The translations under genes were made by a program, and so were the position numbers. Shown here one piece after another: positions 20,333-32,400 of a stretch of DNA of 64,000 nucleotides; position 1 is the first letter of the stretch, and each line of letters begins with the position of its first letter. This DNA comes from Trichosporon coremiiforme. Its lineage: Eukaryota; Basidiomycota; Tremellomycetes; Trichosporonales; Trichosporonaceae. The notes under the pieces were generated by a model. It saw only the letters and a program-made list of their open reading frames with translations, made no database searches and was not told where the DNA came from. The stretch covers positions 1,769,686 through 1,833,685 of the forward strand of contig BCJJ01000006.1 in the NCBI GenBank assembly GCA_039545355.1, written 5' to 3'.

Positions 20333-22419
20333 ATGGCAGACGCTGAATCCTTCCTCCTCCTCACCCTCCCGGGGGCCACAGTCACCCAGGACTTCCAGGG
20401 CGACCAGATGGTTCTAGCCAAGGGCGAGCTTGCGTGAGTGCTCTGCAACACATTCGCCGCTGCTATGCGGAGTCTACGGCATAGCTAACAGCAGAATCGA
20501 CTGTGTTTCTCTCCCGATCCCGCCTGAGATCGGCCACCAGACCGCCAACCCCTTCTCGAACACCGAGCCGAACCCGACGCATGACCTCTGGCTTGTCCTG
20601 AAGGTGGGCCATGACTTCGAGAACACGTTGGTGCCGGAGAACTTCCTTGCCCCGCGCGCGCCTCAGCGTGCGGGCGAGGGACCCAGCTACACGATCCGCT
20701 CCCCCGACATCCCGGGCGCAAGCCTGACCCTGTCCTTGCAGCCACCGCACTCGCTCGGCGAGGCTGAGGATCTGCAGACCTTCGAGACGCTGCTGCAGCA
20801 GTATGGCGCGCTGAAGCAGGGTGAGAGCGCTCTGACGAGCGTCCACCTCCCCATGCTCGTGAACAAGGGCGAGGACCAGAAGGCCCACCCTGCCCCCGTT
20901 GGTGGAGCCTCCACTGGCGCAGCTGTTGCTGGTGGAGCTGCGGCTGGCGCTGCGGGCGCTGGCGCCTACGGCCAGTATGACGAGAAGCACCCCCCGCCCC
21001 CGGCACAGCTCGAAGGCGATGCCAGCAACGACCTGAAGGGCAAGCTCGTGCTTGTGGACCAGGACTCGGGCTCCGTTATGGGCGAGCTCGATGCTCCCAC
21101 CGTCGCGCACGACGTGCACAACCAGGACCCGCATGCGCCTGTCTTCGTTGACTTCGGTATGGCTGAGAAGTACGTCGGCCACCCCGTCGAGGTCACCCGC
21201 ATCCCGCCCGAGGAGCTGAATGACTCGACGATTCTCTGGACCGCAGACAAGCTGAGGTAAGTGTTGCGCGAAGCAGAGCGCATCGAGGCGCCTCCGGCCA
21301 TGTGCTCTGCGTCGCGAGCTAGGCGGTGTTCGTTCTGAAGCTGACATCAGCCGCGGCATTCTCTGGTTTGGTGACGCCGGTGCCTCCGCCCTTCGCTCTG
21401 GAGCCGGTGCGTTCGTGAAGCGTACCCTTCCCCGCCCCGAGCCGATGCACCTGTCCGACACGACGCGCAAGAACCTCGACCGCACCTACCGCACCACCGC
21501 AGGTGCTTCGCGCGTGACCCGCTCGACGCTGAACAGCGTGCACAACGTCATCGCCCACCTCGTCTCCAAGAAGGATGCCAAGGATGCCGGCGTCCCCGCC
21601 GAGTCGACCAGCCAGAGGCTCCGTACCGAGGCTGGATCCGCCTACAACACGCTCATGGATGTCGGCGGTCCGGCGCTCAACAAGCTCAAAGCTAAGGCTG
21701 GCTACGGCTCGAGCAGCGGATACTCTTCGCCGAGTGGCAAGCCGCCTCTCCCCACCAGTGAGAAGCCTCCTCTTCCTACGAGTGAGAAGCCGCCCCTTCC
21801 TCCTCGTGCGGGGGAGGAGCCTCCTGCCTACGGCGCGGCTGGTGCCTCCACCGCCGGTGCCTACGCCTACGACCGCAAGGACGGCGCGGGCACTCCCGGC
21901 GCCTATGGCCAGCAGCAGGCGTTCGTCCAGACCTCGGAGCCGGGTAGCGGCACCTCGACCCCGTCGGGCAAGAAGCGTCCTCTCCTGAACCGTTCTCTGC
22001 TCGCCGTCGACTCTGTGCTCTCCTCGCTCGAGGCAGCCACGAACCAGCTCATCTCGTCGGGTACCACCGCCGCGTCCCAGATGGCGTCGCACAGGTACGG
22101 CAACGAGGCGGGCGAGGCCGTCGCCCAGGTCGGCGGCTCGGCGCGCAACGCCGTCCTCGTCTACGTCGACGTGCGCGGTATGGGACGCCGCGCGATCCTC
22201 AAGTCCACCGCGAAGGGATACGTCAAGGCCCGCCTTCGCAGCGGAGAGAAGGTCGAGCTGCAGGGTCCTGGCCAGAACCAGCAGAGCCAGGCGCAGGTCG
22301 GACAGCAGCAGGCGATCGGCGGCGCGGGTCCCAGCCAGGGACAGGGCGAGGGCGGCAACGGGCTCTACGGACACGGGAAGCAGGACATTGTCGTCGACGT
22401 GCCGCAGATGAGGAAGTGA
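20333..22419 (+). CDS. Spartin-like protein with senescence domain
   Basis: Three exons: 20333-20433, about 20492-21256 (acceptor ambiguous by 3 nt) and 21351-22419; about 644 residues. The N-terminal half starts LLLTLPGATVTQDFQGD and contains DLWLVLKVGHDFENTL, a lipid-binding-like beta domain seen in fungal and plant senescence proteins. A Pro-rich spacer carries three near-identical KPPLPTSE units. The C-terminal half has ILWFGDAGASALRSGAGAFVKR, TLNSVHNVIAHLV, and later SLLAVDSVLSSLEAATNQLISSG and GRRAILKSTAKGYVKARL, as in the senescence/spartin domain of proteins tied to lipid droplets and their turnover. The assignment is by recognition of this layout. Transcribed in the same direction as KAE1, with 1 kb between. 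Confidence 0.75.
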
Positions 22420-25400
22420 GCAAAGTCAGCGTGATCTGCAGAACGTAAGCGGACAAGTAAGCTTCATTGTGCCTCGGCACCTGTAGATCGGGAGAGGGAA
22501 AAGAGGCGACGGTGTGAATGAGGGAGATATTGTAGAAACGAAAGTGCCACGTTCGGAGGAGGTACAGCCGAGCCAGCGCCGTCCGGGATCGGCGGCGCCG
22601 GGGGCGAGGACGACATACCCACGATCCTTAGACATGCAGACGATATCCCATGATGCGTGAGGCTAGCACAATGGAGTGGAGCAGGTGGCGTGCCGGCGGT
22701 ATGCCGGTGGCCGGCCGGGCGACCATGAGAAAAGGGGAGCGGGGTGGGAGTCGGCAGTCATGCGAGGCAGCACAGAGGCGAAGGGCGAGGAGGTGAGGAG
22801 GCGAGCAATGAGCGAAGGTGCAAACCGCCGAGACCGCGCAACGCGGGTGCGGGGGCGGAAGTGAAGGCACTGGAGTGCGCGGGTGCGAGGCTGGGGGAGC
22901 CGAGTTTGAGGAGAGCAAGTGAGGAAGGGAGGGCGCAAGGGCGCAATGGGGCGTGGGAGGAGAATGAAATCGCCACAAGGAGTCAGCTGCGGAATGCTGG
23001 GGTTTGTTGCGGAATGCGCGTGTGAGGGTCAGCTGGTCTGCCTGCTGGTCTGCCTGCTCTGCCTGCTCTGCATGCTCTGGGGGTGGCGGACAAAGGGCGG
23101 GGAATGCGGACTGCGCACCGTGCGTACGAGGCGGAGGAGGGGTGAGGCTTACATCCTTGGCATTCCTGTTCTCCGTTGGCAACGGAGACGGTGTGACGGG
23201 TCGAGTGGCGAAGCAGGGGAGAAAGCGTGCGAGGCGGTCAACGCCGACAACCTCGAAGAGTTCTGCCGGGCCCCTCAAGCCAGGGTATGTCCCCAAGCCG
23301 TGGCATGCATGCACGCATTGCGCCACCCTGTGGGATCGTGACCGGCATCGCGCTTGCGACGTACTAAGTTGCGACGGGTCTCTCCGATCCCATGAACATG
23401 CCCTGGTGGGAGTGTGAGAGGATGGAGGGCGGGGTATGTCCTGCTATTGATAGACCTCGAGACGTCACACGCGTGCCGTTCGTGCCGCTTGGGTGGTGTT
23501 CGAAGGTGTCGTTGGCCCAGTCACGAACGGCAGCACGCGACGCGTTTCGGGTAAATTTACTGATACGTGAGCCTGGGTAAACGTCCGTGGGTCCCAAGAC
23601 AGTAGGTGCTCCAGGATGTCAATGTTAGCAGGCGTGCTGAGGGAACCGGCGCGGGGTTGGCATGCACCCATGACTGCCATTGTTCACGCGGTCGCATTGC
23701 CACCAAAGAGCAAATGCAAGGTATTCCTGGCCAGACGATGCGCAGCATTACAAGCTACCCAACAGAGGGTCGGAAAATACTCGTGCTCATGCTCGGGACG
23801 TAACACTCAGTGCGACAATTTAGACAAAATTCAATTAATACACGGATGCGCAACAACTTTCTGACAGAGTTCAAAAGAGCGATGCAAGCAAGGCAATCGG
23901 ATCGTAACAAGTGACGTCCTCGAGACCCCTTCCCCGGTGTGCTTTGAGATGTGCAAGTGAGCTGGCCCCTCGGTCGATCTTGATCGGAAACGGGGCAAGC
24001 GAACAAGCAATCCCGAGATAGCTGGTATACCTGGTGGGAAACGCGAACTCAGAGTGGCAACTGTGCAGTCTATTGATGGAACGTCGCAGGGCCCAATCAC
24101 GCGGAACGTGGAACGTGAAGGATATTATGTGCTAATGGACGGGCCGTAGGACGCGCACTTGGAGCGCGCTGTGCCAAAGGAGTCTGGCACCGCGTGTGGC
24201 ACCGATGTCCAAGCTTTCTGAAGTCGCGGCGACGAGAAGGCGCTATTACAAGTTGCGGTGGGACGAATGGAATGTGTCGATGTATCAGCGAGATAGACGT
24301 TGGCGCGATCAACGGGAGAGTGACAAGGAAATACATGGGGACCGAAGCTGGGGTCAATGGCCGTTGACCCGAGTAGTGGAAGCGCGGCAGGAGTCATAGT
24401 TTCGACACGAAAAGGGGCGCGGGGCCGATTCTCGCATGGCTACCGAGGGACCTGCAAAAACATGATAGAAAAAAAAACAGGTTTTCATCATACGGTCCAT
24501 ACTCTCGTTTGCACTCGCATTTGCAGGTGAGGGGTTAAGGCGAGTTTTTTGCGATGGACACGGCAAAAGTGGAAACCGATGCCCGCCTCGTTATGCGGCA
24601 TCAATGAAGGCCCCCGGAATGATCTGTAAACTGAGATTAGTACTTCCGCCGGTGCCACAACCGCACACACTCCCAGGTGTGCGCCGAGGGGTAGCGGACG
24701 TGACGTGGGACGGCACGCCCCGAGTGTCAGGCAGCCGTTCCTAGAGAGGGCATGAAATCGCGGCCCACTACAAGGAATTGGTCTAATTAGTGCCCTCCGC
24801 GACGGGGTTGGCGGAGTCAGCGGTGTCGGTGCTGCGCACCGAGGCCCTGGCCTTCTCTTCCGTGGAACTGTCTCACCGCTCCGGTCCGAGCAGGACCCCC
24901 GGAGGGCGTGGGACGGAGTGTGGCACTGATGATACTGGCATCGTCGTCGGGGCAGTTTCGCAAGTTGCATTCCGCACTTTAGCTTCTCCCCTTGTTCCTT
25001 CCCGCTAATCCAAGAACACTCATGGGCATGCTTGGTCGAGGAGCCTGTGAGGTTCAGTTGAGACGGCTTCGGACACAGAGACACGGCGTAAGCTCCAGTC
25101 GGCCCTGTTCTACAAATGCTGCCGCCGCTTTCCGTCCCTCTCGTTCGTTCACCTCCGGCCGCCCTCCTCCGCAGTTTCGTCAGTGTTGGCGGTGAAGCGG
25201 AAGGCACCCAGATCTTACTTCTGGAATGCCGCCCCGGCTGCGGACCGTGGCGGGGCGAGACTCGCCAGCACAGCTCCGCTCCAGCCCGTCAATATTCCGT
25301 ATCTGCTGCTCGAAAGTTATTTGCTCTGGGTGGGTTCTGGAATAACTGTTGCTAACTTGCGTGCTGCAATGCTGCAACTGCGCCCCGCTATCGGCGCTTG

Positions 25401-28400
25401 AGCTCGGTGTGCCTCAGAAGAGAGCGGTCCCATCGGAGCAGTCGTAAGTGCCTGACGTCATACCCTGCGTGTGTGCCGCATACCGCGATCTCCCTGCCAC
25501 CCTGCGTTGAATGGGTAGAGGGGGAAGCAGCTGCTTTGCTGCCAGCTGAGCAGTCTGTTATACGAGCAGTGACACACCGACACCGATGCATGCACCGAGC
25601 TCCGTCGTGCGGGCTGTTTGTGCACGTGTCGAGCTGCCCGCACGCCGCACCTCTTGACATCTTGACTCCGTAGGCAAACTCCGCGGTCATTGTAATTCCA
25701 GTGTCTGCCTGCCTCGTGCTTATTCGGGAACAGGGTTGCCAGGAAAATGAAGTTTGCGTGCTTTTCATTAATTAGTCAACCGTCTGGCTGCCGTTCAGTT
25801 ACATTGGATATTAATGAGGACGTGCCGCTGGTGCGTTGGGCTCGCGGCTTGTTCGGTTCGGCGCCATGTGTCATGCTCTTCTCATATCCTCTCGCGCGGA
25901 GAGGCCGAGGACGCCGATACGAAGTCTTTAGGTTACCGCGTCCGCTCAGGGCTTATCCCGGGATGGGTTCGGCGGTAGTCACCGGCCCCACTCTGTGCCG
26001 TACTATGTATATATATGCTCCACCACAGTGCATACTCTGCGATAGGCGGGATTTTACCCTTGGTGCGGGTGCGGACGTGCGGGCGCACATGCAGACACGT
26101 GTACAAGTTCTGATACTCACCGACGAGTCCGCTCCAGAAGTGCATCGTTTCAAGCCGGAAAGGAGGCACGCAAAGGTACGAGCAGCTGTTCGGTCGCTCC
26201 ACTGGCCGATATCCCAAATAGACACACACGCACGAACTCCCCCACGATCGGCGATGCGGAGAAGAGCTATGACGGGGAAGCGTCGGGCAAGACGGGGGGA
26301 CGTTCTTGATCTCCTGAGGTTCGGGCCAGGCTCGGTCGTGCACGCCTGCAGGGCTTTGCTTTGCAGATTACACGGAATGCCTCACTATGTGTGAGGATTG
26401 TTTTCGAATGCGCAGCAAGCTCATCCGAGTGCACGACCCAAAGCAAACACAAGCTGCACGACCGGAACACTGTTCGGGAACCCGGCATGCCGACCATATC
26501 ACGGCACCTGCCCCAGCTGAGAGGGACAGGCACGACAGCCTGGATGTAGGCGTGATTTAACGTTGCAATGACTTGCATCATGAATCTACGACGAGATGAG
26601 CATAAAGTTGTGGGTTGAGTTGCATCACAGAAACAGCACGGTATGCGGCGCACGAGCGTGCCTGAAACGTCACAGAGGTGATGGGCCGGTCTCTAGGCTC
26701 GATTCCATCGATCATCGCCGTCCAGCCCCGTCGCCGCGCGGAGGAAGCCGTCCCCACCCGACAACATCGATGTCAGGCAGCGGCGTTCGGGCTGACATTT
26801 GCAGCCCCACTCCATCTTCGGGGCCAGACTCTGACCTCCGCAGTCGTCCCGCCCATCCCAGGTCCGGTGTGAGACCGTCCCGGTGCCGACAACCCGTCGC
26901 ACTGGTCGATGCCTTCCTCCCAGCTTGCATGTCGTCGGCGCTGGCCGTCGCCCGTGCGCAGTGGGTGTCACCGTGTCAACCTCCCGACTCATGCACTGTT
27001 AGCGCCTCGGCGATAGCTTGCACCTCGGCTGCACGTTGGGCTCACCATCGTTGAGCCCTGCTTTGCGGCGCATACGCTGCACGACCCCTGCCACGCTTCG
27101 ATCGTACCACTCTGTGGTCATTATCTCTGACATTTCCACTAGTCTTCCATCTCTCGGAGCAGGCCGAGCAGGGGGCCACCACGCATGGAAGTAACCAGCC
27201 CCTTTCTACGGTGCATACGGCGCCAAGGGGAGCTCCAAGCGGTTATTACATCAGCCACAGTGAGAAAACAATAGACGCTGAATACCGCCACCGCCACAGT
27301 ACGCCGGGCGCCGCCGCACTCTGAGCACTGACTGAGGTCACTGGGGGAACCATTGGCGAGTTGCCAGATCTGGCGGCGGTGCGATGATCCAGCGACATGG
27401 CTTGCATGCCTTGGGCATCGGGCCAGGCTCGCCAATCCGCTCTTCGCGCAAAGGCGTGAGGCCCTAGCGCAGACCGCCTTTCCTCCAGCCAATTCCAAGC
27501 TCCCAGCTCCCAGCTCTCACACCTCACACCTCACAGGCTCACAGGTCATATAGCTCACCGTTCATGCACCACATACCACACCTTTCGGCCAGAAGCCTAA
27601 ACGGCCTGCCGGACTTGACGGCGTGCGCCTGGGGCTTCAGCCAAGGTTCAGGTCCAGTTCAGCATCCGAGCGAATCTGGGTTTAACTGACTGGGCTGCTC
27701 GTGGTGGCAGCCAGTAGCATGCGAGGCGCCGTTCGCTGTATGAAACACAATTAGAGAGCCTCGGGGCGCAGATTAAGTCACGATTAGGGCAGGGCCAGCA
27801 GGGTTATAGAATAGCATGGCTGGCTGGCTGCCAATTACCAAGCTCTTGCTTGGTCCGAGGGTTGGGTCGATGGTCTGGAGACCATTGGTGCAAGTATCAT
27901 TGCATCAAGCGCAGAAGCGCAGAGGCAGACGGCCGGCTCCCCCCGCTGCATCCCAAGTTGCCGACCCTGAGAGTCAGGGGCACATGCGTTCCTGTTTGGC
28001 TACTCTGGCCCTGAGTACCTGAGTCCCTGCCCGACGCAGAAAACCTGAGCTTTGCCGGCCGCTGCGCTATCAGCTGTCTGTCGTCACTACTCCATACTCC
28101 AAGATAGAGCGGCACCCACAAGCCAGATTCCAGATCCTGCGTTTTCCCCCCTGCGGTGCTGCGCGCGATTCCGCACTGCAGACGACCGCTTGCTTTGCTA
28201 CCTGCTGCGAGCCTCTTCTTGGCCCCCCGACGTCTCTGCCCAACGCTCTGCTTTCCGCTGCGTGTGCGTCGCGCTTACGCTTGCGCAATTGCTACGTCTC
28301 AACTACCCACTCACTCCTCACACGCGCACCGTACCTAGTTGCACATCGTCGTCCATCGCTGCCTGCCCGCACCTTCTATCCACATTCCTGGCGACCCCGC

Positions 28401-29125
28401 CTCAGCCGCACCCCAACGCTGCGCGCTTTTATCGGCAGTCCATCCCCTACTCACCACTACGCCCCGGTAGCCTCTGCGACGTCGCTGCACATTGTGTCTG
28501 ACACACTGCACGTCCCATCAGCCCCCTCCCACCTGGCCACTCAGTTACTCAGCCGAACACGTCCAGTACGGCCCCGACTCCACCAAACAACTGTGCAGCC
28601 AACGCCTCCTCTCCTCTTTCTCACTTCACACCATACTCTTACTTCATCGAAACTGTGCACTTGCAGCTCACCGCTCCGCCTACACCTACCGCTACTGCAC
28701 CACCACCGTCATTCAATCATACAACCAGCACCTCGCTCCACTGCTCGCTCATCTTCCTTTCTTCGGCACGCACACACCCTAACGCCAACTCCATCATTAC
28801 CCTTGCTTACCACCCCAACGGCACCCAACGGCACCCAATCTAATCCCGACACCCGGACCGCCATCGCCGTGCCCTTCAGGCCCTCACCTCGCTTAGAAAC
28901 CCTGGCGAACGCCTCGGACTGGTGACTGTCAGCTGCGCGTTCCGCACGGCTGCACCACTTTCGCAAGCCTCGCTCGAGCACGTCTGCAGTAGACAACTTC
29001 CCAGATCAACCTACGACAACACGTCGGTTGGGCTCGACTTTCGACACATCGACCTCCGCCCGCCACCGCTGCAACGCCCGCCCGCTCAAGCGACAACTGT
29101 TGATCACCAGCACCACCCGTGTCGC
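22420..29125. other. Gene desert of about 6.7 kb upstream of the histidine kinase
   Basis: The largest gene-free tract in the window. Frames exist (for example 22628-23326 minus, 24488-25207 minus, 25747-26394 plus) but are compositionally biased and show no domain. Base composition is uneven: roughly 22.7-23.0 kb is purine-rich on the plus strand, while about 28.1-29.2 kb is strongly pyrimidine-rich, as in long fungal leaders. A TATATATAT lies at 26008-26016 with no gene evident after it. Possible contents are long upstream regulatory DNA, a non-coding RNA, or relics too decayed to read. Confidence 0.5.
23031..23080 (+). repeat. CTGCCTGCT-type minisatellite
   Basis: Five or so imperfect 9-11 bp units of the CTGCCTGCTCTG type in tandem within the gene-poor tract. 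Confidence 0.7.
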
Positions 29126-29182
29126 ATGACGCCTTCCTCTCGCAACTTGATCTGTCCGAGACTCTTCCTCCTTCCTCTCTGA
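29126..29182 (+). other. uORF 1 of the histidine kinase leader
   Basis: Eighteen-codon frame starting ATGACG and ending TGA in the pyrimidine-rich leader, 295 bp before the main start. Whether it is within the mRNA depends on the transcription start, which is not known. Confidence 0.4.
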
Positions 29183-29233
29183 GTACAAGGGACAGAGCAC
29201 CATCGCCACTGCTCTGAAGTACCCGCCAGGTCT

Positions 29234-29329
29234 ATGCGGGATACCGTGCCCTCGCCCACCGTGTTCGACTGCAGACGCTCTTCAACGTACCGCGACTCCT
29301 CGCCGTACAAATACTTTGGATCGCCTTGA
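29234..29329 (+). other. uORF 2 of the histidine kinase leader
   Basis: Thirty-one residues starting MRDTVPSPTVFD, the longest of three upstream frames. It ends 92 bp before the main ATG. Its composition looks less accidental than other short frames nearby. Confidence 0.45.
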
Positions 29330-29336
29330 GAGTTCA

Positions 29337-29354
29337 ATGCCCAACACTGCCTAG
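29337..29354 (+). other. uORF 3 of the histidine kinase leader
   Basis: Five-residue frame (MPNTA) ending 67 bp before the main ATG at 29421. Confidence 0.4.
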
Positions 29355-29420
29355 TCATCTCCTCTGAATCGTACCCTTGGAAACAAAACACCTGTCGTCA
29401 TTCCCCGGCAGGACCACCGC

Positions 29421-32400
29421 ATGACGACGGGCATGTCTGAGTCCTCGTCGTCGTCGGGTGTATTGAACACTCCGCCTAGTGGAGTCGACTTTCTTCACCG
29501 GCTACGCACAGATCCAAAATCTCATCACATCACTATCGGCCCTGCCCCTGCACACTTCCATCCCCCGAAAGATCCTGCGCGTGTACCTTCGCAATCTCGG
29601 CGATCGTCGTCCCCGCAATCGACCCCCAAGTCCGAGGAGCTGACTCCCGAACTGGAGCTCGACGACCCGCGGGTCCTCTACGACGATTCACCCGACCCGT
29701 TGCCAGAGCCCGCCCAGCGCGACGGGTCCCGCCCACTCTCTCCGACCGACGATGACGATCATGCCGTCGCGTTCCAGCCCAGGGACCATTTCCTTGGCCC
29801 CAACGGCGGTGACTCATCGGCGTCGCCATACGACGCCCCCCTGCCGGCCTCGCCCAAAACAAAGGTCGTGCCCGTTTCACACGCTGCGCCCGATGCGCCG
29901 GCAGCCCGGCGCGTGCTTCCCCAGCGCCCCAATGGGGCGCCGAAGAGGACGCAATCAGACTTTGGTCAAGCGCGGGTGGTGGTCTCCGATGAGATCCCTC
30001 CGGCGGCCGACAGCGACCGCTCCCGGCGCAGCGCCGCTGACGGTCTCCCGCCGCAACTCAGCTTAGGCGGCAACGGCAAAGCGAACTGGCAGGGCTTCTG
30101 CGTCGCGTATGCGGCCGGAATGTGGAACCCGAACTACACACCGCAGCCCCCTCAAGGCCCGTCTGGCCGATTCAGCACGGACGACCTTAGACCTGCGCCA
30201 CATTCCTGCTCCAGACCGCCAGCACGGTCAAATGACATTGACGAGAGATCGCCGACATCGACGAATGCGCCCCCCGTGCCCCTCGACAAGCAATGGGCAG
30301 CGTTTCAGCAACAAGATTCTGCCGTCGCCGCATCATTGCCATCGGAGGGGTTTTATGGCCGCAACTCGGTGGCCAACCCGGCAAAGGTCGTCCTCTCTCT
30401 CCCTGATGTAGAACGCGAGCACGTGGATCCGTTCGAATCAAACCAACAACCCCCCCGCAAGCTTTCCGAGGGCCTGCCCCACACTGGCGCCATGCTTCCT
30501 TCCATGCAGGCCGAGGGTGGCATCCCGCGCAAGATTGAAGAAGAGAACGTCACCGACGACACCGTCATCGACACGTTCGTGCATATGACATTGGGCCCGA
30601 GAGAAGAGCGCCCGACCGTTGCTGTGGCGGAAATGGACACCAGCGATGATGAGGAAGACGGACGTCCCGTCTTCGAGCCGACTGTGGATCTGATGGAGGA
30701 GTTCCGCTCGATGCCTCAATATGCGCACTTCATCGAAGACTTCCCCGCAATCTCCCAACCGACCGAAATGGCCATTTTCTACCGGCGCTTCGGGTTCCTG
30801 CCCGCCCCCATGGGCCCGAGAGAGCTGGACCGCCGCAAGGCCCTGTACAACTTCAACATCCTGCACACTGCCAAGGACGCCAACTTTGATCGGATCACAC
30901 ACATCTGCAAGCTCATGTTCAACACCAAGATGGTTGTCATGTCGTTGCTCGATTCCGACACGTCCTGGTACAAGTCTACGTCTGGATTGGAGTTGTCGCA
31001 GTCGGCCAGAGTTACGGGCTTCTGTTCGCATACTATCCTCGGCAACTCGGACGAGCCGATGGTGGTCCTCGATTCCTTGAAGGATTGGCGTTTCGCTCGC
31101 AACCCCCACGTCATCGCCGCGCCCAACATCCGCTTCTTCGCTGGTGCACCCCTGCGCACCTCGGACGGTCACAATCTGGGCGCTCTCTGTCTCATTGATG
31201 ACAAGCCCTGGGACGACTTTCCGCCTCGCTCACGTCTTTTACTCAAGGAGCTGGCGATGGTCGTCATGCGTGAGCTTGAGCTCTGGAGAGACAAGGTGAG
31301 TCAACCGAGCCACTTTCCAGTTCGAACATAGCTAACATCAGCTCCAACTGCGGACGCGCGGCAAGATTCAGACCTCGATGGAGAAGTTTGCTCGAGACTG
31401 CCTGACCATTGACGAGAAGCTCAACACGTCTGCGTTAACGGCAGCCTCGCGCATGAACGAGGTGTACTCGCGCGCTGCCAAGCTCATTAGCAAGACGCTC
31501 GACCTTGACGGCTGCAGCATTCTCGACATCAGTCAGTTTGAGCGCCTTCAGAGCACCGACGCCCACGGAAATCAGCGCACGGTGTACCATGCGAACCCGT
31601 TCTCCGGTTCCAGTGCCTCTGGGTACGAGATGGCCGAGTCGTTTGGCCCCGTCACCGCATTCCCTATACTGGCATCAGCGGGCCCCGATGAGCCGCGCAC
31701 TCGACCCCTCACCGCTGAGGAGCACCAACGCATGTCCAAGTTCCTCGGGGAGAACCGCGACGGGCGTATCTATGAGAACATCGTGCCGACCTGGATCCGA
31801 TACGTCTTCCCCTCGTCGCTCAAGTACGGCATGGTCGTGCCCCTGCTCGACATGGACCAGCAACCTTTCGCCTTGATCTGTGCTCATACGCATGACAAGG
31901 GGAAGCAGTTCCTGGAGGGATACGAGCTTCAGTTCCTGCGCGCCATCGGTGTCATCATCCTGTCGGCTGTCCTCCAGCGCCGCATGGCGCTCGCAAACCG
32001 TTCCAAGAGTGTCCTGATCTCCTCGGTCAGCCACGAGTTGCGCACACCGCTGCACGGTATCCTCGCTGCTGCCGAGCTCCTCACCGACACGAAGCTGGAC
32101 GCAAACCAGGAGGCGTTCCTGTCCACCGTCCGTACGTGTGGTCTGCAGCTGATCGACACGGTCAACCATGTTCTCGACTTCACCAAGCTCAGCGCCGACT
32201 CGAAGAATGGAACCAACTCGCGCCGGCAGATCCAGAAGCAGACGGTCAACCTTGCTGAGCTTCTTCACTCGACCGTCGAGAGCTGCTGGCTGGGTCAGCG
32301 TGCCCGGTTAATGCAAATGGGGGAAGCTGAATCCGACCTTGGATCGTACTACGCCCCCGTACCGATGGGTCTCGTCCCGCACGACCAGCGCATGAATATC

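Noticed and set aside
22628..23326. 232-codon minus frame in the gene desert
   Set aside because: Composition is Pro/Ser/His-rich from a CT-rich strand; no domain and no splice support. More likely leader-type DNA.
24478..24495. Minus-strand ATGATGA resembling a snoRNA box C
   Set aside because: No CTGA box D within 120 nt downstream on that strand.
24488..25207. 239-codon minus frame
   Set aside because: Arg/Pro/Ser/Cys mixture typical of random GC-rich sequence; no domain or hydrophobic pattern.
26008..26016. TATATATAT element in the gene desert
   Set aside because: No gene with coding character follows within a sensible distance, so promoter function is not supported.
26690..26720. GGCTCGATTCC resembling a tRNA B box
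   Set aside because: No A box upstream at tRNA spacing and the T arm does not pair.
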